64,000 nt of DNA from an uncultured Clostridium sp. (GCA_902785295.1 CACZYK010000003.1:1-64000), one strand, 5' to 3'. Positions 18,923 through 28,378 are shown, counted from the stretch's first letter. Program-made: numbers and translations. The notes: generated by a model not told the origin, from the letters alone.

Positions 18923-19120
18923 ATGGAATTAATATGCAAATATGATGAAGAAGCTAAAACATTATGGAAATGGGTAAAGCCATTTGTTAAGAAAAAGGCT
19001 AATGATATGTATGGAAATCTTTACAAGAAAAGTATAAAGGCATCAGAAACTGTAAATGATAACATTGCGAAGGAATTATCTAAAGAGTATAATTTATGGA
19101 AGAAAAGAGTATCACTATAA
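18923..19120 (+). CDS. Hypothetical 65-residue protein, possibly a fragment
   Basis: The open frame (MELICKYDEEAKTLWKWVKP...) is Lys- and Trp-rich and probably helical. No ribosome binding site is visible and the frame reads open for some codons upstream, so this may be the C-terminal tail of a lost gene. No family recognised. Confidence 0.35.
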   Translation: MELICKYDEEAKTLWKWVKPFVKKKANDMYGNLYKKSIKASETVNDNIAKELSKEYNLWKKRVSL

Positions 19121-19338
19121 TTTTAAAATTATAGTAAGAAAAAATAGATTACTCTATTTCAAAAGAAAGATTCAAAAATACAAAAAAAGGTGGGAAAATA
19201 ACTATGAATCATGTAAATAAAACTGAAAAATATTTTTGTAGTAATTTTAATTGTTCTCAAGCTGTTTTTACAACTTTTGCAACAGAATTAGGCATGGATG
19301 AAGAATTAGCCTTAAAAATATCTACACAATTTGGAGGA

Positions 19339-19348
19339 GGTGCTCGTA
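19339..19348 (+). repeat. Left target-site duplication of the IS4-family element
   Basis: GGTGCTCGTA, identical to 20824-20833 on the other side of the element. Confidence 0.93.
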
Positions 19349-20823
19349 CAATATCGTCAACTTAATAGATTAAATTAAAGAAAAACAATTTAAAATAAAA
19401 TTATTTTTAAATGTCTATTTTAATTTTGCCTAAAAAATGGTATACTAAATAAATCAACTGGTTAAAGTGAATTTTAAATTATGTATTTATTTTTTTAATA
19501 TTAAATGCAAGATTTGATATTATGATGATGCTTTTTCCTTGGATGTTTTATTTTTAAATAACATCTAGTATTTTTTTCCTTTTCTTAGATTTGGTTATTA
19601 TACTTATAATATTTCTAAATACTTGTTCTAATATAAAATTTCTATTAGCTTGATATTCATATTTTAAATTTTTATTTTTATTATCATTTGCAATTGCAAT
19701 ATCGGCTTCTTTTTTTAAAAGAGTTCCAATCATTGATAAATAAAGTGAAACATAAAAATCTTGTTCAATTGAAATTGGTTTAGTGCCTGAAAATTCTTCA
19801 ATTTCTATACTACATTTTAATTCCTTATATTTAGATTCAATACCCCATCTCAAGAAATATAGTTCTTTAAATTCCGATATTTTAATAGTTTCATCATAAA
19901 TGTTAGTTACTAGTGTTTCTGTTATTCCATTTGAAAGTTCAAATTTTATCACTCTTACTTCCCTAAATTCTCCATTAACTTTATATTCTAAAATGGAATC
20001 ATCTGAATCTAATGATTCTGCGAGTTTAAAAGATGTTGATACTCGCATTAAAAATAGTAATTTCTTGGAATCTAAGTAATCAAACATATCATATGAAGGA
20101 TAACCTCTATCAAAAATAACAATGCTTTTTTGAGGACAGATTTTATTGCCAATTGACTCTATATGTTGTTTTGCAATAAGTCTTTCACTAGTTCTAAATT
20201 TAGTAATTCTAGCATCCACGACAATATCATTTAATACATCATATAATGCTGACGCTGTCGCAACAGCTGTTCTTGTTTTATTTTGATTACTGCTTAATCC
20301 AAAGTATTCACCACATTCTTTAGTATCTGGTACTTGTAAAGAAGTCCCATCTACAGCTAGAATATTAAAGCCTTTCCATGTATTTAAATTCTTATTTAAT
20401 TTATAAAATTTTTCAACAAAAAGTCTACATAATTCTGCAAAAGCCTGTGATGATATATTTTGTCTTGCTTTAGAAAAAGCTTGTTTTGTTATTGATGGAA
20501 ATTTTAAATGTTTATAATCTTCAATAAAATTAGTAATTTCAGAAGCTATAGATTTACGTAATGCAGAGCAAATAAAAAAAACAGTATTAGAAAATGATAA
20601 CTTTCTATTTCTTGAAAATGAATTACCTAAACTATAAGCTTCTTTAAATTCAGTTGAAGTAATTAAGTTATTTGTTTCTTTTAAAATCAAAGATAATAAT
20701 TCAGTATTTCCCATAATATAAAACCTCGTTATAAATTTATTTATCTATAACAAGTCTATAGAATTTTCGAATTTTCTTATATTGTCAAATATATTTATTA
20801 TTTTTCTTAAGTTGACGATATTG
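19349..20823 (-). mobile_element. IS4-family insertion sequence, 1475 bp
   Basis: The element is bounded by perfect 17-bp terminal inverted repeats (CAATATCGTCAACTTAA at 19349-19365, its complement at 20807-20823) and a 10-bp target duplication. One transposase gene fills most of it on the minus strand. The left flank (19376-19553) holds only AT-rich sequence. Intact ends, intact transposase and a perfect duplication imply a recent insertion. Confidence 0.95.
19554..20714 (-). CDS. IS4-family DDE transposase
   Basis: This 386-residue transposase has catalytic Asp in ILAVDGTSL, second Asp in IVIFDRGYPSYD, and the IS4 YREK signature in YFLRWGIESKYKELK (Y-x2-R-x3-E-x6-K) near residue 290. RBS GAGG precedes the ATG. 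It is full length and should be functional. It catalyses cut-and-paste transposition of its own element. Confidence 0.95.
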   Translation of the reverse strand: MGNTELLSLILKETNNLITSTEFKEAYSLGNSFSRNRKLSFSNTVFFICSALRKSIASEITNFIEDYKHLKFPSITKQAFSKARQNISSQAFAELCRLFVEKFYKLNKNLNTWKGFNILAVDGTSLQVPDTKECGEYFGLSSNQNKTRTAVATASALYDVLNDIVVDARITKFRTSERLIAKQHIESIGNKICPQKSIVIFDRGYPSYDMFDYLDSKKLLFLMRVSTSFKLAESLDSDDSILEYKVNGEFREVRVIKFELSNGITETLVTNIYDETIKISEFKELYFLRWGIESKYKELKCSIEIEEFSGTKPISIEQDFYVSLYLSMIGTLLKKEADIAIANDNKNKNLKYEYQANRNFILEQVFRNIISIITKSKKRKKILDVI

Positions 20824-20833
20824 GGTGCTCGTA
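20824..20833 (+). repeat. Right target-site duplication of the IS4-family element
   Basis: GGTGCTCGTA, identical to 19339-19348. Confidence 0.93.
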
Positions 20834-21165
20834 AGGGTGAGATGTGTGGAGCAGTTTCAGGGGCTCTAATGGCATTAGGATTAAAATATGGACATTGTCA
20901 TTCAGAAGATATGGAAGAGAAGGGAAGGGCATATAAAATTTCAGAAGATTTTATGAATAGATTTATTGCAGAAAAAGGAACAGTTGTATGTAGAGAACTT
21001 TTAGGATATGATCTTTCTAAAAAAGAAGATATGGAAAAAATAAATGAATTAGGATTGTTTAAGACTGTATGTCCAGAAATGGTACGATGTGCTACTGTTA
21101 TTGTGGAACAAATGATGAATGAATTAAAGTAATATTTTAGAAATAATAATTAAAGGAGAAAACAG

Positions 21166-21510
21166 ATGAGTAAAGACTGGTGTTCTGTTAAAACCTATAA
21201 ACCAGAAATTAAATGTGAGGATAAGCCAAAGGTTGCATTTATATGTGTACATAATTCTTGTCGTAGTCAGATAGCAGAAGCTTTAGGTAAGAAGCTTGCT
21301 TCTGATGTATTTGAAAGCTATTCAGCTGGAACAGAACTAAAAGACCATATCAATCCAGATGCAATCCGTATGATGAAAAAGCTATATGGGATAGATATGG
21401 AAAAGACACAATATAATAAGTTAATAACAGATATTCCAAAGCCAGATGCTGAAACAATTAGAAAGATTGAAGAAAACATCAATAATTTAAAGAAAAAACT
21501 AATATCTTAA
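21166..21510 (+). pseudogene. Arsenate reductase / LMW phosphatase-like protein with internal deletion
   Basis: The N-terminal half is a normal thioredoxin-type ArsC or low-molecular-weight phosphatase: P-loop ICVHNSCRSQIAEALG (HNSCRS in place of CxxxxxR) and YSAGTE. The family then carries a stretch with redox cysteines and the catalytic Asp of DPTGK before the final helix. Here ITDIPKPD passes directly to AETIRKIEENINNLKKKL, so about 35 codons are missing in frame. The product is 114 residues instead of about 145 and should be inactive. RBS AAAGGAGA, ATG 21166. Confidence 0.75.
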
Positions 21511-21791
21511 GAAAAATTGTAATTATTATAATAAAATAAAAAATTTCATCACTTTATTTTAGAGGCATTTGATATGTCTCTAAAAATATTTATTTGGTAA
21601 AATTTGCTATTTTAATTCTTTTATCTTACATTAAGAATTTTTAATTTTAGAATTATAACATATTCATAAGATTATATTTATTAAGATTTTCTTTTAATTT
21701 TCATTTCTTAAAATGTCTAGTTTATCAAAAAAATAATTTACCTCTATATTGTTTCTTTATTTTAAATTATAAAATATAATGTAAAATAAAC
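21511..21791. other. AT-rich gap with one hairpin
   Basis: The only feature I can see is the stem TTTTAGAG/CTCTAAAA (21557-21585) around GCATTTGATATGT, which may terminate the upstream gene. The rest holds no gene. Confidence 0.5.
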
Positions 21792-21820
21792 TTGACATAT
21801 AAAATAAGATAATATATATT
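21792..21820 (+). promoter_or_regulatory. Sigma-A promoter of the XRE regulator
   Basis: TTGACA (21792-21797) and TATATT (21815-21820) are separated by 17 bases, a near-ideal sigma-A promoter. Its -10 element lies inside the left arm of the palindrome described next. Confidence 0.7.
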
Positions 21821-21852
21821 TATGTAAAGGTAACTTTACATAAATATATATT
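21811..21852. promoter_or_regulatory. Long perfect palindrome, candidate autoregulatory operator
   Basis: AATATATATTTATGTAAAG and its exact complement (19 bp each) flank GTAA. It covers the -10 element and the likely transcription start, 18 bases before the regulator start codon, so a dimeric regulator bound here would block RNA polymerase. As RNA it would also form a strong 5' hairpin. Confidence 0.7.
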
Positions 21853-21870
21853 ATTTGTGAGGTGATAGAT

Positions 21871-22071
21871 TTGAAAAATAATTTAGAATTTTTGAGAAAG
21901 GAGAGAGATTTAAGCCAAGAGCAGTTTGGAAAATTAATGAATGTTTCAAGACAAACAATTATATCAATAGAAAAGGGAAAATATAATCCTTCATTAGAAC
22001 TTGCATTTAAAATAGCACATTATTTTAAAGTAAAAATTGAGGACATATTTATTTTTGAGGGGGAAGATTAA
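21871..22071 (+). CDS. XRE-family transcriptional regulator (YozG-like)
   Basis: This is a 66-residue single helix-turn-helix protein (LSQEQFGKLMNVSRQTIISI, then EKGKYNPSLELAFKIA, ending in VKIEDIFIFE), typical of small regulators paired with a membrane protein. TTG 21871 is favoured because GAGGTG lies 6-7 bases upstream; GTG 21862 overlaps that RBS. The stop abuts the next gene's GTG, so the two are translationally coupled. It probably represses its own promoter through the palindrome. Confidence 0.85.
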   Translation: MKNNLEFLRKERDLSQEQFGKLMNVSRQTIISIEKGKYNPSLELAFKIAHYFKVKIEDIFIFEGED

Positions 22072-22476
22072 GTGAGAAAATGCAAATTAAATAATAAGTT
22101 TTTAAAAATGTGTGTTACAATAAGTAATATTTTTGGATTTATAGGTATTACAAGTATAATTTGTAAAAATGCTTTTGGGAATAGTAATGTTTTAAATATT
22201 ATTGAAACAATATCTTTAATTATTGTTATTATAGGTTTTGTATGTAAAAGGCTACAAAATAAGGAAGAGAAAAAATGTATATCAGATGAAAGAAATGCTT
22301 TTATAATTCAAAAGGCATGTCAATGGTGTACTGCAATTATACTTATAGGAAGTATTCTTATTTCATTTATATTAATGAGATACAAGCCAATAATAAGTCT
22401 TGTAATTATAATAAGTTGTGAAGTATATTTATTAATACTAAATACTTTAAAGTTTATATTTTCAAAGATATATTAA
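22072..22476 (+). CDS. Membrane protein paired with XRE regulator (DUF2178-like)
   Basis: This 134-residue protein has four predicted TM segments (about 12-30, 40-58, 82-100, 106-128) and the cytoplasmic motif DERNAFIIQKA, which resembles the DERN motif of DUF2178 proteins. The GTG start is immediately after the XRE stop, with GAGGGGG upstream. Such pairs are common in Firmicutes; the function of the membrane partner is unknown. Confidence 0.7.
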   Translation: MRKCKLNNKFLKMCVTISNIFGFIGITSIICKNAFGNSNVLNIIETISLIIVIIGFVCKRLQNKEEKKCISDERNAFIIQKACQWCTAIILIGSILISFILMRYKPIISLVIIISCEVYLLILNTLKFIFSKIY

Positions 22477-22503
22477 GATATAGATAGATTAAAAAAATGA
22501 GAT

Positions 22504-22534
22504 TTTTTGTAGGAGAGTCTAAAAACTTTCCTAC
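22504..22534. terminator. Hairpin between convergent genes
   Basis: TTGTAGGA and TCCTACAA pair around a loop of about 14 bases; T-rich sequence flanks both sides. It likely terminates the upstream membrane-protein gene and the convergent antiporter gene. Confidence 0.6.
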
Positions 22535-22572
22535 AAGCTGGATTTTTGTTTCTAATTACTTTGTTTCATGGC

Positions 22573-23748
22573 TCACTTTGACAATAATTTTTTATATGAT
22601 AAATCTATCGCAAAAGCACCAAGAGGAGCTGTTAATACTATTGCCAATACTGCAACTGTTAATACAATATCTCCGCAAGAAAATCCTAATGCCAATGGTA
22701 TTCCGCCTATTGCTGCCTGAACAGTTGCTTTTGGCGTATATGCCATCATTGTAAACAACCTTTCTTTTCCTGAAAGATTGGTTCTAAGAAGACATACAAA
22801 TACTCCAAGCATTCTAAACATCAACGCACCTATAATGACAATTAATGCCTTGAAGCCCACATTTTTAAGATATCCAATATTAACTGTTGCACCTACAAGT
22901 ACAAATAAGAATACTTCAGCTGCTACCCATAGCTTTCCATATTTAAGTGCCAATCTTTTTGCAACAACTTCTCTTTTTCTTTGTAGTCCAACTCCAATAA
23001 ACATAATTGCTATGAGAGCTGAAAATGTAATAGCTGTTGTGAGTTTGTCCTCAATTACAACCAATATGAATGAAATACTTAGAATAAGAAGGACTTTTGA
23101 AGTATCACGTATATGTATCTTTTTAAAATAAAATGCCAGTAAATATCCAATGAAAATTCCTATAAAAATTCCTAGAATAATTGATACTGGAATATTCACA
23201 AAACTTAATACTGAAGTTCCTTCTCCTTGCATTATTCCGATAAAAGTTGAAAAAAGCACAATTACATATACATCATCTACAGAAGTCCCAGCTAATATCA
23301 ATTGTGGAATTGCTTTGTCTGTTCCGTACCCTTCGTCCATCATTTTTACCATTCTTGGCACAACTACAGCAGGAGATACTGCTGCTAAAACAGAACCCAT
23401 GATAGCTGCTTCTAAAATTGATAGTCCCATAACTTTTGGTGCAATAAGAATCATTCCTAACAGTTCAAAACTTGCAGGAATAAAGCACATAAGAATAGCT
23501 GGTCTGCCAATTTTTTTGAGTCCTGATAAATCGAGTCCCAAACCAGCTCTTGTTAAAATTATAATCAAAGCAATTTTTCTAAGTTCTGATGAAATGTTTA
23601 AAATACTTACATCAAGCAAGTTTAAAACATATGGTCCTAAAATAATACCTGTCATTAACATTCCAAGCAGGCTTGGCAATTTTACTCTTTGACATATCCA
23701 TCCCATAGACATACCAATAATTAAAATCAATGCAACACTTAACAACAT
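22573..23748 (-). CDS. Cation:proton antiporter (CPA family)
   Basis: This 391-residue integral membrane protein has 11-12 TM helices and a Na+/H+ exchanger domain throughout, with no C-terminal regulatory domain. It begins MLLSVALILIIGMSMGWICQ and contains the typical GMLMTGIILGP segment and TRAGLGLD in helix 3. It exchanges monovalent cations for protons. RBS AGGAGAAT precedes the ATG. Expressed alone on the minus strand. Confidence 0.85.
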   Translation of the reverse strand: MLLSVALILIIGMSMGWICQRVKLPSLLGMLMTGIILGPYVLNLLDVSILNISSELRKIALIIILTRAGLGLDLSGLKKIGRPAILMCFIPASFELLGMILIAPKVMGLSILEAAIMGSVLAAVSPAVVVPRMVKMMDEGYGTDKAIPQLILAGTSVDDVYVIVLFSTFIGIMQGEGTSVLSFVNIPVSIILGIFIGIFIGYLLAFYFKKIHIRDTSKVLLILSISFILVVIEDKLTTAITFSALIAIMFIGVGLQRKREVVAKRLALKYGKLWVAAEVFLFVLVGATVNIGYLKNVGFKALIVIIGALMFRMLGVFVCLLRTNLSGKERLFTMMAYTPKATVQAAIGGIPLALGFSCGDIVLTVAVLAIVLTAPLGAFAIDLSYKKLLSK

Positions 23749-23793
23749 ATAAAAATTCTCCTTTTTACGCAGAAAAAGCTGATAGTATCTGCG

Positions 23794-25503
23794 CTAATTT
23801 AATTCTATATTAGCAACACATTTATCATTAATAAATATTATTGCCCATTTTTTTAAGTTTATAATATTTTTAAGCTCTTCAGAAGTATTATATTTTTTTA
23901 ATTGTTCTTTTGCTTCTTCAAGTTTTTCCTTTACTATTTCTTCCCCTTTTTCTTCATATTTTGATTTAGAAATATATTTAAGTTCCATAATTCCAAAATA
24001 CTTTGGTTCCATATTTACTTGTTTTAAAAGTGCAATATCTATATAGCCATCCTCTACTTCATATTCTGATTTTACTAAATATATTCTGCTTAGGTAACAA
24101 TAGGTTAAAAATATAAGCTTTATATACTTTTCATTGAATGTGATATAATCTCTATTTGATAGTTTATTTAAAGTATATTCTACAAGCTTTGTAAGTTTTA
24201 AATTACTTCCTTTTTTTGCAATTTCTTTTAAGGCATTCTTTACTTCTTTTGTATCTAATTCAAAATTACTTTCTTCTTCTAATCTTTTTGCATAAAAGTC
24301 AAAATATAATTCTTTTATAGTATTATTAGGAGTTCCTAAAATGGCATCACCAAAGTCTTCACCTTTTATTGTAAGTAGCCCTAAATAGAATAAAAGTGAA
24401 ATAAAGTCTTCACTATTAAATTTTCTTTCTAAATTAAATTGACTTGTAATTCTTGCTATTATTTCTTCTCCTTTTAGGATATCTTCTAAAGTCTTATAAT
24501 TTTCATCTTTATTTTTAAGTTCAAATATATTTCCAAGCTTTGCATAATCACTTGCTATATTTTTATCTATAAGTTCTTTAGGTGACTTCTTTGTTTCCTC
24601 AAGACTTTTTAAATAATAAAGAACCATATCACTATTAAATAAAGTTTCTTTACTATCTTCTGAAAATAAATATCCATTATAGTTTACTTTCATTTCTTCT
24701 ATAATTTTATTTATTTCAGTTTCATTTTGTACTGTTCTTTTTACAAGGCTTCTTACTTCATCCTCTGTAAAGCCCATCATTTCATTAAAACTTTCATATC
24801 TTGTTATATCTGTAGAAATGTTAAAACCTGATGTTAAGCTATCTAATGTTATTGGGCTTACCCCTGTTGCAAATATTCTACTTACTATAGATTCTGTTCC
24901 TATTTTTAAAACTTCATACCATTTTCTTATAAATCCTGTTTTACTTACAATACTTGAGAATAAGTCTGTTTTAAAGCTTAAAAGTTCATTTGCAAAATGG
25001 TCATATTCATCTATTATTACATATATAGGTTTATCTATTTTAAATTCTACCTCATTTAAAAAATTTGCAAATACATCAGAAGGATATTTTCTTTTTTCTA
25101 GCTTTATATCTATATTGTACATTGCTATAAATTTTTTAATTCCTCTTACACAACAATCATTAAAACTTTCTAGAAGAGATTCTTCTGTTTCTGTAACAAG
25201 TCCTGAAAAATTAAATTTTAATATATAATAGCTATTTTTTAAAGGAGTTGGATTTTTCCCTATATAAGTTTCTCCAAAAAGATTTTCAAATTCATTTTTC
25301 TTATTTATATCATAATAATTTTCTAAAACTGAAGTAAAAAGACTTTTCCCAAATCTTCTTGGTCTTAAAAAGAATATATATTTATCATAAAGATTTTCTA
25401 GTTTTTCTATATATTTAGTTTTATCTACATATTCATAATTTTCCTTAATTAATTCTTCATAGTTACTTTGTCCATATGGAAGCTTTTTTATCAAATACAT
25501 CAT
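23794..25503 (-). CDS. AAA-ATPase-like / PD-(D/E)XK nuclease domain protein (second copy)
   Basis: This 569-residue protein has the same architecture as the gene at 16389: YVDKTKYIEKLENLYDK, P-loop FLRPRRFGKSLFTSVL, Walker B YVIIDEYDHFANELL, and a C-terminal nuclease-like domain with Asp in GYIDIALL and the ELK motif in GIMELKY. Sequence is quite different from the first copy, so they are old paralogues. Two adjacent ATG codons (25503, 25500) follow GAAGGA. Function unknown. Confidence 0.85.
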   Translation of the reverse strand: MMYLIKKLPYGQSNYEELIKENYEYVDKTKYIEKLENLYDKYIFFLRPRRFGKSLFTSVLENYYDINKKNEFENLFGETYIGKNPTPLKNSYYILKFNFSGLVTETEESLLESFNDCCVRGIKKFIAMYNIDIKLEKRKYPSDVFANFLNEVEFKIDKPIYVIIDEYDHFANELLSFKTDLFSSIVSKTGFIRKWYEVLKIGTESIVSRIFATGVSPITLDSLTSGFNISTDITRYESFNEMMGFTEDEVRSLVKRTVQNETEINKIIEEMKVNYNGYLFSEDSKETLFNSDMVLYYLKSLEETKKSPKELIDKNIASDYAKLGNIFELKNKDENYKTLEDILKGEEIIARITSQFNLERKFNSEDFISLLFYLGLLTIKGEDFGDAILGTPNNTIKELYFDFYAKRLEEESNFELDTKEVKNALKEIAKKGSNLKLTKLVEYTLNKLSNRDYITFNEKYIKLIFLTYCYLSRIYLVKSEYEVEDGYIDIALLKQVNMEPKYFGIMELKYISKSKYEEKGEEIVKEKLEEAKEQLKKYNTSEELKNIINLKKWAIIFINDKCVANIELN

Positions 25504-25697
25504 TCCTTCATATTAAACTTTTAATTTTATTATATATTATTGCTTAGTTTCTGTAAAATTAATCATTATCAAAAAGTTTTAATATTGATAATATAGTTTA
25601 ACAATTAAGAAATATATATAATTTCTAAAAATATAATTAAAATAAAGTGATTTTATGTTATAATTTGTTAAAATACAAATTGAATTGGGGGGATATT

Positions 25698-27035
25698 GTG
25701 AAAAATTATTTATCTAGATTTAGAAATATTTTAGTGTTTATTCTTCTTATGAATATGGTATTTATATTTAATTCAGAAAAAATAAACAACATATATTCTA
25801 TAATTGGAACAATTTTATTAGGAATTTTATATTTATACATAAATATCATTCCAAGAAAAGAAAAGGTTTTAGGCAAAAGATTGAAAATAATGGTTGGAGG
25901 ATATGAATTACTTATAGATTCTATTTTATGTATATTTATAGAAAGTATAATTTATATTTATATGTTCTTAATTAAGGAGTTTTCTTTAGACACTTGGGTT
26001 ATTATTGCAAATACAACTGTGGCATTAATACTTTCATTACTTCCATTAATAAATGGATTTTTTAGATTATTATTTACTTCAAGGCAGATTGGTATAGTTG
26101 ATAGAATTTTATTACTATGTTTATGGTGGATGCCTATTGTAAATATTATTCTTCTTAAAAAATGGTGTAAAAAAGTAAGATTTGAATATTTTCATGAACT
26201 TTCAAAGGAAGAACTAAATGTATCTAGAAAGAAAAATGAAATCTGTAAAACTAAATATCCCATTGTTATGGTTCATGGAATATTTTTTAGAGATTGGATG
26301 ATTATAAATTACTGGGGAAGAATTCCAAAGGCACTAATAAGAAATGGAGCTGAAATATTTTATGGAAGGCAACAATCCTCAAATGCAGTGTGCAAAAGTG
26401 CAGAGGAGTTAAAGGAAAATATTTTAAAGATAATAAATGATACTGGTTGTGAAAAGGTTAATATAATTGCTCATTCTAAAGGGGGACTAGATTCTAGATA
26501 TGCTATAAGTTGTTTAGGTCTTGATAAATATGTAGCTTCATTAACAACTATTAGTACTCCTCATAGAGGATGTAAATTTGCAGAATATTTATTAGACAAG
26601 CTTCCAGATAAATTCATAAACTTTATTGCAGAAAAATATAATAAGACATTCATTAAATTAGGGGACAAAAATCCAGATTTTTTATCAGGAGTAAAAGACC
26701 TTACAAAAAGAAATTGTACTGAGTTTAATAAAACGGTTTTAGATGCAGATGGAGTATATTATCAAAGTGTTATGTCTAAAATGAGTAATGTATTTAGTGC
26801 AAGTTTTCCTTTAAATTTAGGATATATATTGTGTAAACATTTTGATGGAGAAAATGATGGACTAGTTGAAGTTAATTCTGCTAAGTGGGGAAACTTCTTA
26901 GGATTATTAACATCAAAGAAAAGAGGTATATCTCATGGAGATACAATTGATTTAACAAGGACTGATATAGAAGATTTTGATGTTTGTGAGTTTTATGTTA
27001 ATTTAGTAAGCAAACTTAAAGATATGGGATTTTAG
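25698..27035 (+). CDS. Membrane-anchored lipase-like alpha/beta hydrolase
   Basis: This protein of about 445 residues has an N-terminal block of five or so TM helices (about 8-165, including a WWMP segment) resembling an RDD-like module, followed by a cytosolic lipase-like domain with VMVHGIFF (oxyanion), nucleophile elbow AHSKGG (Ser, about residue 270) and HRGCKF. GTG 25698 follows GGGGGG; upstream codons from 25647 are unlikely to be translated. It lies 11 bases before the TerD/VWA gene and is likely co-transcribed. Substrate unknown; the C-terminal His in LVEVNSAKWG...ISHGD would complete the triad. Confidence 0.75.
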   Translation: MKNYLSRFRNILVFILLMNMVFIFNSEKINNIYSIIGTILLGILYLYINIIPRKEKVLGKRLKIMVGGYELLIDSILCIFIESIIYIYMFLIKEFSLDTWVIIANTTVALILSLLPLINGFFRLLFTSRQIGIVDRILLLCLWWMPIVNIILLKKWCKKVRFEYFHELSKEELNVSRKKNEICKTKYPIVMVHGIFFRDWMIINYWGRIPKALIRNGAEIFYGRQQSSNAVCKSAEELKENILKIINDTGCEKVNIIAHSKGGLDSRYAISCLGLDKYVASLTTISTPHRGCKFAEYLLDKLPDKFINFIAEKYNKTFIKLGDKNPDFLSGVKDLTKRNCTEFNKTVLDADGVYYQSVMSKMSNVFSASFPLNLGYILCKHFDGENDGLVEVNSAKWGNFLGLLTSKKRGISHGDTIDLTRTDIEDFDVCEFYVNLVSKLKDMGF

Positions 27036-27046
27036 GAGGAATTTTT

Positions 27047-28378
27047 ATGAATTTATTAAGAGGACAAAGATTTAAATTAGAGCAAGTAGGAGTTAATTCA
27101 AAATTAAAATTAGAAGTGGATATGATTCTTAATAGTAATTTAGAATTAGATATGAGTTGTTTTGGCGTTGATGAAAATGACAATTTATCAGATGATAGAT
27201 ACTTTATTTTTTATAACCAATTATCATCTCCAGAGGGAGCAATAAAAAAGGAAAATAATAAAGATACATTTTATATTGATTTTTCATTGTTACCAAAAAC
27301 CATAAAAAAGATAATATTAAGTATATCAATAGATGGAAATGGTAATATTAAAGAAGTAATAAATGAAGGAACAATAAAATTTTCAAATGAAAAAGAAGTA
27401 GTAGCAAGTTTCAACTTTAAAGGACAGGAATATACAACAGAAAAATCTATTGTTCTTTTAGAGATATATTTAAAAGATAATATATGGAGAAGCAATATAA
27501 TAGCAAGTGGTTTTAATGGAGGATTAGGAGATATTTTAAGAAATTATGGAGGAGAAGAAGCAAAACCAGAAGAAAAAATAGAACCTGTTATTGTTAATGC
27601 TACACCAAAAGAAGTTAAAAAAGAAATCCCTAAAAATGAAGAAACAGAGCAGATTAAAGTTAATAAGGGATTCTTAGAAAAAAAGAAAAAAGTAGAAACT
27701 ATAGTGTTAGAAAAAGCACCTCATTTAATTGATTTAACTAAAAAGGTTACTGTTACATTAGAAAAGAAAAATCTTCAAAATGTTATTGCTAAAGTTGTAG
27801 TTGTTTTAGATAGGTCAGGTTCTATGTATAGACAATATAGAGAGGGTGATGTTCAAAGGGCTATGAATAAGCTATTACCTATTGCATTAATGTTTGATGA
27901 TGATGGAGAATTAGATGCATGGGCTTTTGCACAAAAAAGCATACATTTATCTTCAATAAATTTAGATAATATTAATGATTATTTAATTAATGAAAAAGAT
28001 GGATGGAATAGATGGGACATTGGTGGAGTTAATAATGAGCCTGTTGTTATGGAAGATATAATTGATATGTATAAAAAGAGTAATCAGCCAGTTTATATTA
28101 TATTTATAAGTGATGGTGGTATATATAAAAAAGGTCCTATAAAAAAATTATTAATAAAAAGCTCATCAAAACCAATATTTTGGCAATTTGTAGGAATTGG
28201 TGGAAGTGATTATGGTATATTAGAAGAACTAGATACAATGGAAAAAAGAGTTGTAGATAATGCTAACTTCTTTGCTATAGATAATATTGATGCTTTATCT
28301 GACGAAGAATTATATGAAAAATTGCTTAATGAATTTCCAAAATGGTTAAAAGAAGCTAAAGACAAAAATATAATTTAA
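27047..28378 (+). CDS. TerD-domain and von Willebrand A-domain protein (TerF-like)
   Basis: This 443-residue soluble protein joins an N-terminal TerD-like calcium-binding beta-sandwich domain (about 1-165, beginning LLRGQRFKLEQ) to a charged Lys/Glu linker and a C-terminal VWA domain with MIDAS motif VVLDRSGSM (about 255) and Thr/Asp positions further on. The fusion is typical of TerF proteins in tellurite, phage and stress-resistance clusters. RBS AGGAGGAA. It sits between the lipase-like gene and a small unknown gene with short spacers, so the three form one cassette. Confidence 0.82.
   Translation: MNLLRGQRFKLEQVGVNSKLKLEVDMILNSNLELDMSCFGVDENDNLSDDRYFIFYNQLSSPEGAIKKENNKDTFYIDFSLLPKTIKKIILSISIDGNGNIKEVINEGTIKFSNEKEVVASFNFKGQEYTTEKSIVLLEIYLKDNIWRSNIIASGFNGGLGDILRNYGGEEAKPEEKIEPVIVNATPKEVKKEIPKNEETEQIKVNKGFLEKKKKVETIVLEKAPHLIDLTKKVTVTLEKKNLQNVIAKVVVVLDRSGSMYRQYREGDVQRAMNKLLPIALMFDDDGELDAWAFAQKSIHLSSINLDNINDYLINEKDGWNRWDIGGVNNEPVVMEDIIDMYKKSNQPVYIIFISDGGIYKKGPIKKLLIKSSSKPIFWQFVGIGGSDYGILEELDTMEKRVVDNANFFAIDNIDALSDEELYEKLLNEFPKWLKEAKDKNII

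Larger units (their letters stand above)
19204..21132 (+). pseudogene. C_GCAxxG_C_C family protein split by an IS element
   Basis: The gene starts at ATG 19204 after AAAGGTGGG and encodes FCSNFNCSQAVFTTF then ISTQFGGGAR before being cut at 19348. It resumes at 20834 with KGEMCGAVSGALMALGLKYG and ends at 21132. Removing the IS and one 10-bp target duplication restores one frame of about 148 residues with the Cys/GCAxxG pattern of this putative redox-cofactor family. The insertion copy reads into a stop soon after the junction, so the protein is interrupted. An arsenate reductase-like gene follows 33 bases later, suggesting a former operon. Confidence 0.9.
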
